This document shows positions 14,874 to 23,180 of a stretch of DNA of 64,000 bases, piece by piece; the first letter of the stretch is position 1, and every line of letters begins with the position of its first letter. The DNA is taken from NCBI RefSeq assembly GCF_038561935.1, contig NZ_CP102770.1, forward strand, positions 3,596,001 through 3,660,000, written 5' to 3'. The position numbers were made by a program, and so were the translations under genes. Source of the stretch: Myxococcus stipitatus (GTDB lineage: Bacteria > Myxococcota > Myxococcia > Myxococcales > Myxococcaceae). Under the pieces are notes generated by a model. That model did not search any database. It had not been told where the DNA came from and saw only the letters and a program-made list of their open reading frames with translations.

Positions 14874-16451
14874 GTGCTAAACGGCGCAACTGTGAACCCG
14901 ACCTCCTTCTATCGCTTCCGTCCCTCCCGCCAGTCCCGCCTTTCGGGCGTGCTGGTCCTCGCGCTCGGCGCTTTGGCAGGCTGCGAGAAGAGCAGTCCTC
15001 CCCCCGCGGCTCCTGCTTCGGAGCAGCCCACCGCCGCGCCCGCGAAGCCCGCGGCGCCGAGCGAAGTGACGTTGCTGGTCACTGGTGGAACGTTCGGTCA
15101 GCTCCTGCCCACCGATGGCAAGGGCGGCGCCGCCGAGCTGCTGGGCCAGTGGGTGAACACCGAGAAGCATTGCCCCGGCCCCGTGAAGGACGGCCAGCCG
15201 ACCTGCGCCGACTCCGGCACCCTCGCGCTGGCGACGGGCGACCACGGCAACGGCCCCGCGCTGTCCTCCTTCTTCCTGGGCGCGCCCACCGCCGAGGTCA
15301 TGGGCCGCATGGGCTATGCCGCCTCCGCCATGGGCAACCATGAGCTGGCGTTCGGCAAGGAGGCCTTCCTCAGCAACCGCACGACGGGCGGCTTCCCGTA
15401 CCTGGCCGCCAACCTGCGCGTGAAGGACCCCGCCACCGCTGGCGACCTGTCCCTCCCCGCGTTCCAGGTGTTCGAGCGCCGCGGCCTGAAGATTGGCGTG
15501 GTGGGCCTCGCCGCGGAGAAGACGGTGCGCACGGCGATGGCTGGCCGCGCCGACGGTCTCGAGGTCACTGGCTACGAGGAGGCGCTCTCCAGCGCCATCC
15601 CCGAGGCGCGCAAGGCCGGCGCCGACGCGGTGGTCGTCGTCGCCGACACGTGCGTCACGGAGCTGCAGCCCGTGGTGGCCAAGCACCCCGAGTGGAAGCT
15701 CTCGCTCGTGGCGGGCGGCCGCTGCCCGCAGCAGGTCTACGCCCAGGAGAACGGCGTCATCTTCGCCTCGCTGGACCGCGGCTTCTCCAAGTACCTGCGC
15801 ACGCAGCTCACGTTCGACGCGTCCAAGCCCGCGGGTGAGAAGGTCACCGGCGCCGAGGGCAAGTTCGTCGACGTCGCGGGCGGCACGCCCGACGCCGAGA
15901 CGGCGCAGCTGATTGCCAAGTGGAAGGCGCAGCTCGACGAGGCGCTGGGCCAGCAGATCGGCTTCACCAAGGCGGGCATCCCCCAGGCCTCGCCGCTGAT
16001 GGCGAAGTGGGTCGTGGGCGCGGTGCGCGACTCGCTCGGCACGGACGCGGCCATCCTCAACCAGGGCGGCATCCGCGGCGACCTGCCGGCGGGCCCGGTG
16101 ACGCGCGGCAGCGTCTACTCGGTGATGCCGTTCGAGAACTCGCTGCTCGTCGTGAAGCTCAAGGGCGAGGACCTGGCCAAGCAGCTGGCCAACCCCAAGG
16201 CGCTCGTCGCGGGCTTCACGGCCGCAGGCAAGGGCAAGTTCAAGGACGCCAAGGGCAAGGCGCTGGATCCGGCGAAGGAGTACTCGGTCGCCACGGTCGA
16301 GTACCTGTACTTCGGCGGTGACGGCTTCGAGTTCGAGAAGGTGGCCCCCGAGCCCACCGAGACGGGCATGGCGTGGCAGACGCCGGTGGTGGATTGGACC
16401 AAGAAGCTCGAGTCCACCGAGAAGAAGCCGCTGGAGAAGCAGCTGAAGTAA
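14874..16451 (+). CDS. 5'-nucleotidase/UshA-like lipoprotein with degenerate metal site
   Basis: This is a 525-residue protein (GTG start at 14874; GTG at 14892 is an alternative). The lipoprotein signal ends in LAGC (Cys37). The layout is that of UshA-type nucleotidases: a calcineurin-like N-domain (about 63-330) and a 5'-nucleotidase C-domain (about 360-510). The C-domain keeps 'NQGGIRGDLPAG' and 'VMPFENSLLVV'. In the N-domain 'TGDHG' and 'MGNHELAFG' are kept, but the first motif, normally a DxH metal ligand pair, reads 'VTGGTFGQLLP', and the late GGHxH/Q site reads 'AGGRCPQ'. Several metal ligands are thus missing, so it may bind nucleotides or sugars without hydrolysing them. Cys100 and Cys111 may form a disulfide. 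Confidence 0.85.
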   Translation: MLNGATVNPTSFYRFRPSRQSRLSGVLVLALGALAGCEKSSPPPAAPASEQPTAAPAKPAAPSEVTLLVTGGTFGQLLPTDGKGGAAELLGQWVNTEKHCPGPVKDGQPTCADSGTLALATGDHGNGPALSSFFLGAPTAEVMGRMGYAASAMGNHELAFGKEAFLSNRTTGGFPYLAANLRVKDPATAGDLSLPAFQVFERRGLKIGVVGLAAEKTVRTAMAGRADGLEVTGYEEALSSAIPEARKAGADAVVVVADTCVTELQPVVAKHPEWKLSLVAGGRCPQQVYAQENGVIFASLDRGFSKYLRTQLTFDASKPAGEKVTGAEGKFVDVAGGTPDAETAQLIAKWKAQLDEALGQQIGFTKAGIPQASPLMAKWVVGAVRDSLGTDAAILNQGGIRGDLPAGPVTRGSVYSVMPFENSLLVVKLKGEDLAKQLANPKALVAGFTAAGKGKFKDAKGKALDPAKEYSVATVEYLYFGGDGFEFEKVAPEPTETGMAWQTPVVDWTKKLESTEKKPLEKQLK

Positions 16452-16476
16452 CCCACGCCCTCCGCGTGGCACCGAG

Positions 16477-16512
16477 GCGCCGGCCAGCCCCCTTTCCTGG
16501 GCTCGCCGGCGC
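16477..16512. terminator. Bidirectional hairpin terminator between convergent genes
   Basis: GCGCCGGC (16477-16484) pairs with GCCGGCGC (16505-16512). Inside it AGCCC pairs with GGGCT, separated from the outer stem by a single C/C mismatch, with an 8-base loop. It lies 26 bases past the nucleotidase stop and 21 bases past the stop of the opposing gene. Confidence 0.7.
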
Positions 16513-16532
16513 TTCGTCGTTTCAGCTGGCCG

Positions 16533-18047
16533 CTACTCGCCTCCGCCGGGCGCGCCCGCCGTGCCTGACGCAGCGCCGCAGACGGCCTCGTAGCGCGCGA
16601 GCGTGTCGTTCATCGTCTGGCGCAGCCGCTCCGGCGTCCCCTCGTAGAGCATCTCCACCGCGAGCTGTTGCGTGGCCAGGGCGTCCTGGCACCGACCGAG
16701 CTGGAAGAGGATGGTGGAGTACGTGTCGAGCACGCCCGCGTTGCCCGGCGCCAGCGCGAGCGCCCGCTGCGCCGCCGCCAGTCCCTTCTCGGGCTGCGCC
16801 GTGCGCGCGTAGTAGCGGGCCAGTCCATTCTGCGCGCCCACGTTGTCGGGGATGAGCTCCACGGCGCGCAGGCGCGCGGCTTCCTGGGCCTCGGTGGCAT
16901 CCCCCGCGAAGTCCAGGGCCTGCGCGAGCGCGTTCCACGCGAGGCCACTCTCGGGGCTCCTCGCCACCAGGGCCTGCGCCGCTTGGAGCTGCTGGGACGG
17001 GTCCCCCAGGGAGCGAATCCTCATGAGCGCCACGGTGATGTTGCCCGGGTCCTCCTTGAGCGCTTGCGCCATCTCCCACTCGGCCTTCTCCATCCGCACC
17101 TCGGCCGGCGCGGGGCCTGGGGTCATGAGGATGAGCTGGGTTCGCACCGCATGCACCTCCGCGGGCTCCAAGGGGCGGGTGCGGAAGTCGCTCGGCACGG
17201 GCACGAGCGGCGCGGTGACGACGGGGTAGCGCGCGTTCCTTCCGCCAAACGCGTAGGAGTGAATCTTCCCGGCCAGGTCCGTCGCCCCTTGGAACGATAC
17301 CTCCCAGGCCCTCCTCGGCTCCTCGCCGCGCATGAGCCGGTGTTGGAAACGCCCGAAGCGCTCGGGGTGCTGGCTGATGACGAAGTGCACCCACAGCCAG
17401 GCGGAGGCGTAGTACTGGCGAGACTCCGCGCTGCTCAACTGCTGACGGTCATCCCAGTCCCACAGCTCGTCCAGGGAGCGCCAGCCATTGCGCTGCACGT
17501 AGTCGAGGAAGGGCCAGTGAAGCGCGCCGAGCACCACCTCGCGTCGCTCGGGCTTGAGGGTGATGGTCTCCAGATACGAGGCCAGTCCCTCCGACAGCCA
17601 GCGCGGCTGGCGCACCATGGCGAACTGCGAGAGGTAGTGCGTCAGCTCATGCGCCTGCGTGGACTTGTCCACCGCGTCCCGGCTGAGCGCGTAGCTGTTG
17701 CCCGCCATGACCAGCAGCGGGCCGTCGGACGTGGTGGCGGAGAAGCCCTCGATGCGGACGTTGGTGAACTCGGACAGCTCCTCGCGGTTGCGCAGGATGA
17801 TGACGTCCACCGTGCCCGGCGGGTCGAAGCCTCCACCCCAGGCCTGGAGCAGGCCCTGGCGCAGCATCTCCAGCTCTCCGGCGGCGCCCTCGGCGGACTC
17901 CACGTCCAGGTCGGTCTGGATGATGAAGTGCGGGCTGCGGACTTCCACCCAGGTGCCGCCGCCTTCCAAGGGACAGAGCGCACGCATGGAGGTGCACCCC
18001 GACAACCAGGCCAAGACCCATCCCAGGAACACCCACCGACACGTCAT
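16533..18047 (-). CDS. Zinc metallopeptidase (HExxH) lipoprotein with TPR repeats
   Basis: This is a 504-residue protein. The start at 18047 is chosen because it opens the lipoprotein signal 'MTCRWVFLGWVLAWLSGC' (Cys18); the longer ORF would run into the divergent promoter. A gluzincin-type active site is visible: 'HELTH' at 133-137 and a downstream 'WLSEGLASYLE' whose Glu153 would be the third zinc ligand. Residues about 300-480 are TPR repeats ('SGLAWNALAQALDFAGDATE', 'GLARYYARTAQPEKGLAAAQ'). The overall layout matches the peptidase-MA/DUF1570-type group of lipid-anchored, possibly envelope-facing proteases. Substrate unknown. It is divergent from the SpoIIM-family gene with 72 bases between starts. 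Confidence 0.8.
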   Translation of the reverse strand: MTCRWVFLGWVLAWLSGCTSMRALCPLEGGGTWVEVRSPHFIIQTDLDVESAEGAAGELEMLRQGLLQAWGGGFDPPGTVDVIILRNREELSEFTNVRIEGFSATTSDGPLLVMAGNSYALSRDAVDKSTQAHELTHYLSQFAMVRQPRWLSEGLASYLETITLKPERREVVLGALHWPFLDYVQRNGWRSLDELWDWDDRQQLSSAESRQYYASAWLWVHFVISQHPERFGRFQHRLMRGEEPRRAWEVSFQGATDLAGKIHSYAFGGRNARYPVVTAPLVPVPSDFRTRPLEPAEVHAVRTQLILMTPGPAPAEVRMEKAEWEMAQALKEDPGNITVALMRIRSLGDPSQQLQAAQALVARSPESGLAWNALAQALDFAGDATEAQEAARLRAVELIPDNVGAQNGLARYYARTAQPEKGLAAAQRALALAPGNAGVLDTYSTILFQLGRCQDALATQQLAVEMLYEGTPERLRQTMNDTLARYEAVCGAASGTAGAPGGGE

Positions 18048-18106
18048 TTCCGTGTTTTCCCATAACTGTCGACCGGAGTGCAGGGTGGGGGTGCGGCCCT
18101 CCTGGG

Positions 18107-18113
18107 CTAGACT
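18107..18113 (+). promoter_or_regulatory. CTAGACT -10-like box before the SpoIIM-family gene
   Basis: TAGACT ends 6 bases before the ATG at 18120, so a transcript started from it would be essentially leaderless. No -35 box is apparent. Confidence 0.4.
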
Positions 18114-18119
18114 GTCGAT

Positions 18120-19124
18120 ATGGAGATGGCGGAGTTCATCGAGGCGCGGCGACCCCACTGGGAGAAGCTCCAGAAGCTGCTGGACCAGTCAGAGGTCCAG
18201 GGCTTGCGCGGGCTGAGCCTCGACGACGCCAGGGCGTTGGGGAAGCTGTACCGCTCCGTGTCGAGCGACCTGCTGTGGGTCCGCGCGCGCAGTGGCTCCG
18301 CCGAGGTGAGCGCGTACCTGAACGACCTGGTGGGCCGTGCCTATGCGCTCACCTATCCCGGACGCCGCCCGAGGATGGCGGACGTGTGGGGATTCGTGTC
18401 GCGAGGCTTCCCCGCGCTCTTCCGTCGCGAGTGGCGCATGTATGTGGCGTCGCTGCTGCTGCTCCTGGCGGGCGCGGGCTTCGGCTACCTGGGCATGCTG
18501 GTGGACCCGGACGCGGCGCCCTACCTGGTGCCGGCGGAGCACCTCGAGTTGGACCCGACGAAGCGCGCGGCCGACGAGGCGGTGGACCAGGACATGACGG
18601 TGTCCCAGCAGGCCCAGTTCTCGTCCTACCTCTTCACGCACAACATCCAGGTGGCCTTCCTGGCGTTCGCGTTGGGCGCGACGATGGGGTTGGGCACCGC
18701 GGTGATGCTCTTCGTCAACGGCCTGTTCCTGGGGGCGCTGGCGCAGGTGTACGCGGCCAAGGGCCTGGCCGGTTGGTTCTGGGCCTGGATTCTTCCGCAC
18801 GGCATTCCCGAAATCACAGCCATCTGCATCGCGGGCGCGGCGGGGCTGGTCATCGCGCGAGCGATGGTGGCCCCCAAGGGGCTCCAGCGGCGGCAGGCGC
18901 TGCGCGTCGAGGCGGTGACGGCGGTGAAGCTGCTGTTCGGGACGCTCGCGCTGTTCGTGCTCGCGGGCTTCATCGAGGGGACGGTGTCGCAAATCCACCC
19001 GCCCAAGCTGTCGGTGGCCTTCAAGGTGACCTTCGCGCTCGTGGTGGGCTCGGGTGTGTACTCCTACCTGCTGTCCGACTGGCTGAGGGGTGGGGCGCCG
19101 GAGGCCTCGCGTCCCGTCGCCTGA
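18120..19124 (+). CDS. SpoIIM-family (stage II sporulation protein M-like) membrane protein
   Basis: This is a 334-residue protein. A helical soluble N-terminus (residues 1-95, 'LSLDDARALGKLYRSVSSDL') precedes about five or six membrane helices. The SpoIIM signature is seen as 'SYLFTHNIQVAFLAFALGA' followed by 'LFVNGLFLGALAQVYAAKG' and 'WILPHGIPEITAICIAGAAG'. In endospore formers SpoIIM takes part in septal peptidoglycan remodelling during engulfment. In Gram-negatives the homologue often clusters with RDD, MoxR, DUF58 and DUF4129 genes, as here, and its role is unknown. The CTAGACT box and lack of a ribosome site suggest leaderless translation. Confidence 0.9.
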   Translation: MEMAEFIEARRPHWEKLQKLLDQSEVQGLRGLSLDDARALGKLYRSVSSDLLWVRARSGSAEVSAYLNDLVGRAYALTYPGRRPRMADVWGFVSRGFPALFRREWRMYVASLLLLLAGAGFGYLGMLVDPDAAPYLVPAEHLELDPTKRAADEAVDQDMTVSQQAQFSSYLFTHNIQVAFLAFALGATMGLGTAVMLFVNGLFLGALAQVYAAKGLAGWFWAWILPHGIPEITAICIAGAAGLVIARAMVAPKGLQRRQALRVEAVTAVKLLFGTLALFVLAGFIEGTVSQIHPPKLSVAFKVTFALVVGSGVYSYLLSDWLRGGAPEASRPVA

Positions 19125-19155
19125 CGGCCCCGGCCGCTGTGCTACACGAGGACTT

Positions 19156-19620
19156 GTGTCCGAGTCGCCGCTCCTCCCGCCGTTGCCTCACGCACCCGAG
19201 GTCCTCATCGAGTGTCCGCGCTTCTCCTTCGTGAAGCGGCGCGCGGATGGCTCGGTGGACTTCGTGTCGCCCGTGCCGTGCCCCTACAACTACGGCAGCA
19301 TCCCGGGCCTCATGTCGGGGGATGGAGACCCGCTCGACGCGGTGGTGTTGGGCGCGCGGCTGTCGCGAGGACAGTGCGTTCGCGTGGAGGTGGTGGCGGT
19401 GCTGGGGTTCGTCGACTCGGGGATGCCGGACCCCAAGGTGATTTGCGCCGCCCAGCCCATGAGTGGCCTCGAGCGCGCGGGGCTGGAGGCCTTCTTCCGC
19501 GTCTACGCCTTCTTCAAGCGCGGCCTGCACCTGGTGCGCGGAAACTCGACGGACACGCGCTTCACGGGGTGGCTGCCGGTGCCGCGCGCCGCCGAGGCTA
19601 CAGCACGCCCCGCGCCTTGA
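19156..19620 (+). CDS. ppa: Inorganic pyrophosphatase, divergent short form
   Basis: This is a 154-residue soluble protein (GTG at 19156; an upstream frame would overlap the preceding gene). It belongs to family I pyrophosphatases, which hydrolyse PPi to phosphate with Mg2+. 'PYNYGSIPG' and the signature 'DGDPLDAVV' are present, as are Asp, Asp and Lys in 'VDSGMPDPKV'. Compared with the E. coli enzyme, the positions of Glu31, Arg43 and Lys142 appear replaced (the last reads 'YAFFK' instead of 'HYKDL'), so activity may differ. The usual length is about 175. It overlaps the end of the opposing DUF58 gene by 23 bases. Confidence 0.85.
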   Translation: MSESPLLPPLPHAPEVLIECPRFSFVKRRADGSVDFVSPVPCPYNYGSIPGLMSGDGDPLDAVVLGARLSRGQCVRVEVVAVLGFVDSGMPDPKVICAAQPMSGLERAGLEAFFRVYAFFKRGLHLVRGNSTDTRFTGWLPVPRAAEATARPAP

Positions 19621-20905
19621 TGTCGAGGTAGCGATTGACGGCCGCGAGGCTCAGGTCGTCCGGCTGCACGTCGAGCATCTGCACTCCGCCCTGGCTCACG
19701 CGCGACTTGAGCTGCTCGCGGTCCATGAGCAGCTCCGAGGCGACGGCGTGCTGGAAGGACTCCTCGGGCCCGGGCGGGGGCGTCTGGAGCAGCTTCTGGA
19801 GCGCGGTGTCCTTCACCGACAAGCAGAGCGGCACGTGGCGGCGCGCCAGCCGGTGGAGTGGGGCGACCATGGTGGCGGCCTGCTCCTCGTCCAGGAAGTC
19901 GGTGAAGACGCACAGCAGGCTTCGCCGGTGCAGGCGGACGTTGAGCTCCTTGAAGAGCGCCAGGTAGTCCACGTACGTGAGGCTGGGCGTGGTGGAGTAG
20001 AGCGCGTCCACCATCTTCCGGTACTGGCCTCGGCCCGCGGCGGGCGGCAGATAGGTCTTCACGCCATCGGCGAAGACGGCCAGGCCCACCCGGTCCCCGT
20101 TGCGCACGGCGACGAAGGCCAGGAAGAGCGCGGCATTCACCGCGTGGTCCAGCTTGGTGAGCCCGTCCACCTGCGCCGCCATCGAGCGCCCCGCGTCGAC
20201 GCAGATGAGGATGGACTGCGAGCGCTCCGACTCCAGCACGCGCGTCACGGGCTTGCCTCGACGGGCCGTGGCCTTCCAGTCCACGTCGCGGACGCTGTCG
20301 CCCTGGGCGTAGTCGCGCAGGCGGGCGAACTCGCTGCCGCGTCCGTCGCGGCGCAGCTGGCGCAGGCCCAGGTTCACCAGGTCCAGCGTGGCTCCGGACA
20401 ACAGGAGCCGGTTGGCGCCTCGCAGGTCCGGGTACACGGAGATGGCCTGCGCTGCGGGGAACTCACGCTCGTGGGACACGAGGCCCAGCGGACCCCGGAC
20501 GCGCGCGTACACGGCGCCGAAGTCGAAGCGGCCTCGCTTGGACGGCGTCACCCGGTACACCCAGCGCGTCTCGCTGTCCGGTGGCAGCTCCAGGGGCGCC
20601 TCGTCCGGCTTCGCGGTGAAGGACTCCGGCACGCCGTCCTTCAGCTGCACGTGCACCTTGCGGCCACCCCGGTGCACCACACGCAGCTCCACCTTGTTGG
20701 GCACGCCCACGTTGAGGCGCTGAGGCAGCACGCGGCGCACCTCCAGCCGCGCCGAGCGCGCGACGAGGAAGTCCACCAGGGCCAGCAGCAGCGCCACCGC
20801 GTCGAGGGCCAGCACGGCTCCGCCCAGCCCCGGGAAGAACCCCGCGGCCATCATGGGAATCGCCAGGAGCGCGAACAGGGCCCAGAGGCGCCCGGTGGGA
20901 ATCAC
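19598..20905 (-). CDS. DUF58 protein (vWA-like MIDAS fold)
   Basis: This is a 435-residue protein. Two N-terminal membrane helices (residues 7-48) are followed by a beta-rich segment, then the DUF58 core about 180-260, with 'FARLRDYAQGDSVRDVDWKA' and 'ICVDAGRSMAAQ', a D-x-G-x-S variant of the metal-ion-dependent adhesion site. DUF58 proteins partner with MoxR AAA+ ATPases, which are thought to load or remodel vWA proteins. This is the last gene of the minus-strand operon; its ATG overlaps the MoxR stop by 4 bases. It converges on and overlaps the pyrophosphatase gene. Confidence 0.9.
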   Translation of the reverse strand: MIPTGRLWALFALLAIPMMAAGFFPGLGGAVLALDAVALLLALVDFLVARSARLEVRRVLPQRLNVGVPNKVELRVVHRGGRKVHVQLKDGVPESFTAKPDEAPLELPPDSETRWVYRVTPSKRGRFDFGAVYARVRGPLGLVSHEREFPAAQAISVYPDLRGANRLLLSGATLDLVNLGLRQLRRDGRGSEFARLRDYAQGDSVRDVDWKATARRGKPVTRVLESERSQSILICVDAGRSMAAQVDGLTKLDHAVNAALFLAFVAVRNGDRVGLAVFADGVKTYLPPAAGRGQYRKMVDALYSTTPSLTYVDYLALFKELNVRLHRRSLLCVFTDFLDEEQAATMVAPLHRLARRHVPLCLSVKDTALQKLLQTPPPGPEESFQHAVASELLMDREQLKSRVSQGGVQMLDVQPDDLSLAAVNRYLDIKARGVL

Positions 20906-21900
20906 CGAGGGACCTCCACGGCCTGCACCACCTCGCGCAGGACATCCGAGGCCGTGGCCCCGTCCAGCTCCGCGTCCGGCGACAGCAGCAGGCGGTGCTT
21001 CAGCACGGGGCCCGCGAGGAAGCGCACGTCATCCGGCGTGACGAAGTCGCGTCCGCGCAGCGCCGCCAGCGCCTTGGAGGCCAGGAGCAGGTGCACCCCC
21101 GCGCGAGGTCCCGCGCCCAAACGGATGCGGCTGGACGTGCGCGTCGCCGCCACCAGCTTGCGGATGTACGCGAGGACGGGCGGCTCCACGTTGACTTCGT
21201 TGAGCGCGGCGCGCGCGGCGAGCAGCCCTTCCTTCGTCACCGCCGCGCCCACGCCGGCGCGCGTCAGGTCCCCCGAGTCGAAGCCCCGGTGCACGGAGGC
21301 GAGAATCGCGTCCTCCTCCTCGGGCGCGGGATAGCCCACGTCAATCTTCAGGAGGAAGCGGTCCAGCTGCGCCTCGGGCAGCGGGTAGGTGCCCTCCGAC
21401 TCCACCGGGTTCTGCGTGGCGAACACCGTGAAGAGCGGCGACAGCGGCTGGTGGCGACCCTCCAGCGACACGCCGCGCTCCTGCATGGCCTCCAGCAGCG
21501 CGGACTGCGTCTTGGCCGGCGCGCGGTTGATTTCGTCCGCGAGCAGCAGGTCCGTGAAGATGGGGCCTCGCACCAGCACGAAGGCCTGCGACTTGAGGTC
21601 GAAGATGCTGGTGCCCAGGATGTCCGCGGGCATCAGGTCCGGGGTGAACTGGATGCGCTTGAAGTCGGAGCCGATGCTGCGCGCCAGCGCCTTGGCCATC
21701 AGCGTCTTGGCCACGCCGGGCACGCCCTCCAGCAGCACGTGGCCACCGGCGATGAGGCCACACAGCATCAGCTCCAGCACCTCGTCCTGGCCCACGACGG
21801 CCTTGCGCACCTCGGACAGCACGCCTTCGCGAATGGCGTGGGCGGCCTTCACGGCGGAGCCGCTCGGGGCGAGAGGGGAGGCGGGGGTTGTCGCGTTCAT
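20902..21900 (-). CDS. MoxR-family AAA+ ATPase
   Basis: This is a 332-residue soluble protein. The ATG at 21900 overlaps the stop of the previous gene by 4 bases, so the longer ORF is ignored. Walker A is 'GVPGVAKT', Walker B 'LLLADEINRAPAKTQ' followed by 'LLEAMQE', sensor 1 'FATQNPVESEGTYPLPEAQ' with the arginine-rich 'LDRFLLK', all standard for MoxR. MoxR ATPases act as chaperones for vWA/MIDAS proteins, so the DUF58 product is the likely partner. It is cytoplasmic and probably associates with the membrane complex encoded by the neighbouring genes. Confidence 0.95.
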   Translation of the reverse strand: MNATTPASPLAPSGSAVKAAHAIREGVLSEVRKAVVGQDEVLELMLCGLIAGGHVLLEGVPGVAKTLMAKALARSIGSDFKRIQFTPDLMPADILGTSIFDLKSQAFVLVRGPIFTDLLLADEINRAPAKTQSALLEAMQERGVSLEGRHQPLSPLFTVFATQNPVESEGTYPLPEAQLDRFLLKIDVGYPAPEEEDAILASVHRGFDSGDLTRAGVGAAVTKEGLLAARAALNEVNVEPPVLAYIRKLVAATRTSSRIRLGAGPRAGVHLLLASKALAALRGRDFVTPDDVRFLAGPVLKHRLLLSPDAELDGATASDVLREVVQAVEVPR

Positions 21901-23180
21901 GGTGTTCCAGGAGGGCTGCGCCGGGGCTTCCCGGCGGGGTGGATGCTCTGGCGCAGACTCGCCGCGTGGGCGGCGAGCTGCTGAAGGTCGTTGTCGCTGG
22001 TGGCCGACTCGGCGCGCGCGGTCAGGTCGCTCAGGCCTTGGGCCAGGTCCTCGCGCCCTCGCTCCTTGAGCGCGTCGGAGACCACGCCGGGCGATGCGTT
22101 CGCGGGCACCCCCGCGTGGAGGGCCAGCTCCTGCGTGAGGCCTCGGGACAGCAGCTTCGCGGCGAAGCCATGGTGCCGGCCTTCGCGATACAGCCGCGCC
22201 ATGGCGAACAGCGCGTCGGTGGCGCCCACGCGCGCGGACTCGAGGGGGGGGCGGGGCCGGCCGAAGCGCTTGAGCGCCACGGACCACAGCGCCACGCCCG
22301 CGAGGAGCTGGAGCACCGCGAAGTGCAGGCCGTAGCGGCGCGCGAAGTCCACCACCGAGCGCTCGTTGGTGAAGCCGTGGTGGAACTCGTCGAACTCGTA
22401 GGGGCCCGAGCCCAGTGCCGCCAGCGAAGAGAGCCAGAACTGCGCGTTGTCCGCGCGCGCCAGCGCCACGTTCATGGCCAGCTCGGGCGCACCCACCACC
22501 AGCACCCGGCCCTGTCCGTGGGGGATGACCGCGGCCACCATGCGGCCCAGCCGCTCATCCTCGAGCAGGGGAACCGCCGTCCCGGGGAGCTCCAGGTACG
22601 CCTGCACCTTCACCTCCACGCGCTCCACGCCCAGCGTGTACGGCGTGGAGAGGGGCGGCACCAGCGTGCGCATGGGCAGCGTCGTGTCCGCCTTGGTGAG
22701 CTTCACCCCCAGGGCATCCAGCAGCGGATTCTCCCGCGAGCCCCAGGGCACGTAGACCACGGAGCCCCCCGCGGCGACACGCGTGAGGACCTCCGTCACC
22801 TCGCGGTCGTCCACATGGGTGGCGCGGAACGTGTTGAAGCCCGTCCGGGGCGTGTGCTCGTCGTCCAGCCCCGCATCCGGCTCCGCGGCGAGCTGGGTCT
22901 GCTCCAGGTCGTCTTCTCGAGAGCCTTCGACCTCCACGCCCAGCAGGACGAGCGTCGACTCGTCCGTGCTGGGGACCCGCATGTCCGCCATGCGGCGAGT
23001 CACCTTCAGGCCACTCTCCTCGGCCAGGAGGAACAGGGCGCGCGCGCCGTCCTCCTGCGCGCGGTACGTGGACAGCGTGTCGGCGAACTCGCCTCGACGC
23101 GCGCCCTTCACCAGCTGCGAGGCCAGCACGACGGTGAGCACCAGGCCACCCACCACCAGCAAGGGGAAGCGGTCACGCAC
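21897..23180 (-). CDS. DUF4350-domain membrane protein
   Basis: This is a 427-residue protein. The GTG at 23180 overlaps the previous stop by 8 bases and opens a membrane helix 'FPLLVVGGLVLTVVLASQLV'; the longer ORF has an Arg/Pro-rich, unlikely start. The extracytoplasmic part (about 30-290) has the DUF4350 layout with 'STYRAQEDGARALFLLAEES' and 'VVYVPWGSRENPLLDALGVK'. A second helix at about 300-318 ('LHFAVLQLLAGVALWSVAL') is followed by a cytoplasmic helical tail. DUF4350 proteins are usually found between DUF4129 and MoxR genes, exactly as here. Molecular role unknown. Confidence 0.85.
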   Translation of the reverse strand: MRDRFPLLVVGGLVLTVVLASQLVKGARRGEFADTLSTYRAQEDGARALFLLAEESGLKVTRRMADMRVPSTDESTLVLLGVEVEGSREDDLEQTQLAAEPDAGLDDEHTPRTGFNTFRATHVDDREVTEVLTRVAAGGSVVYVPWGSRENPLLDALGVKLTKADTTLPMRTLVPPLSTPYTLGVERVEVKVQAYLELPGTAVPLLEDERLGRMVAAVIPHGQGRVLVVGAPELAMNVALARADNAQFWLSSLAALGSGPYEFDEFHHGFTNERSVVDFARRYGLHFAVLQLLAGVALWSVALKRFGRPRPPLESARVGATDALFAMARLYREGRHHGFAAKLLSRGLTQELALHAGVPANASPGVVSDALKERGREDLAQGLSDLTARAESATSDNDLQQLAAHAASLRQSIHPAGKPRRSPPGTP

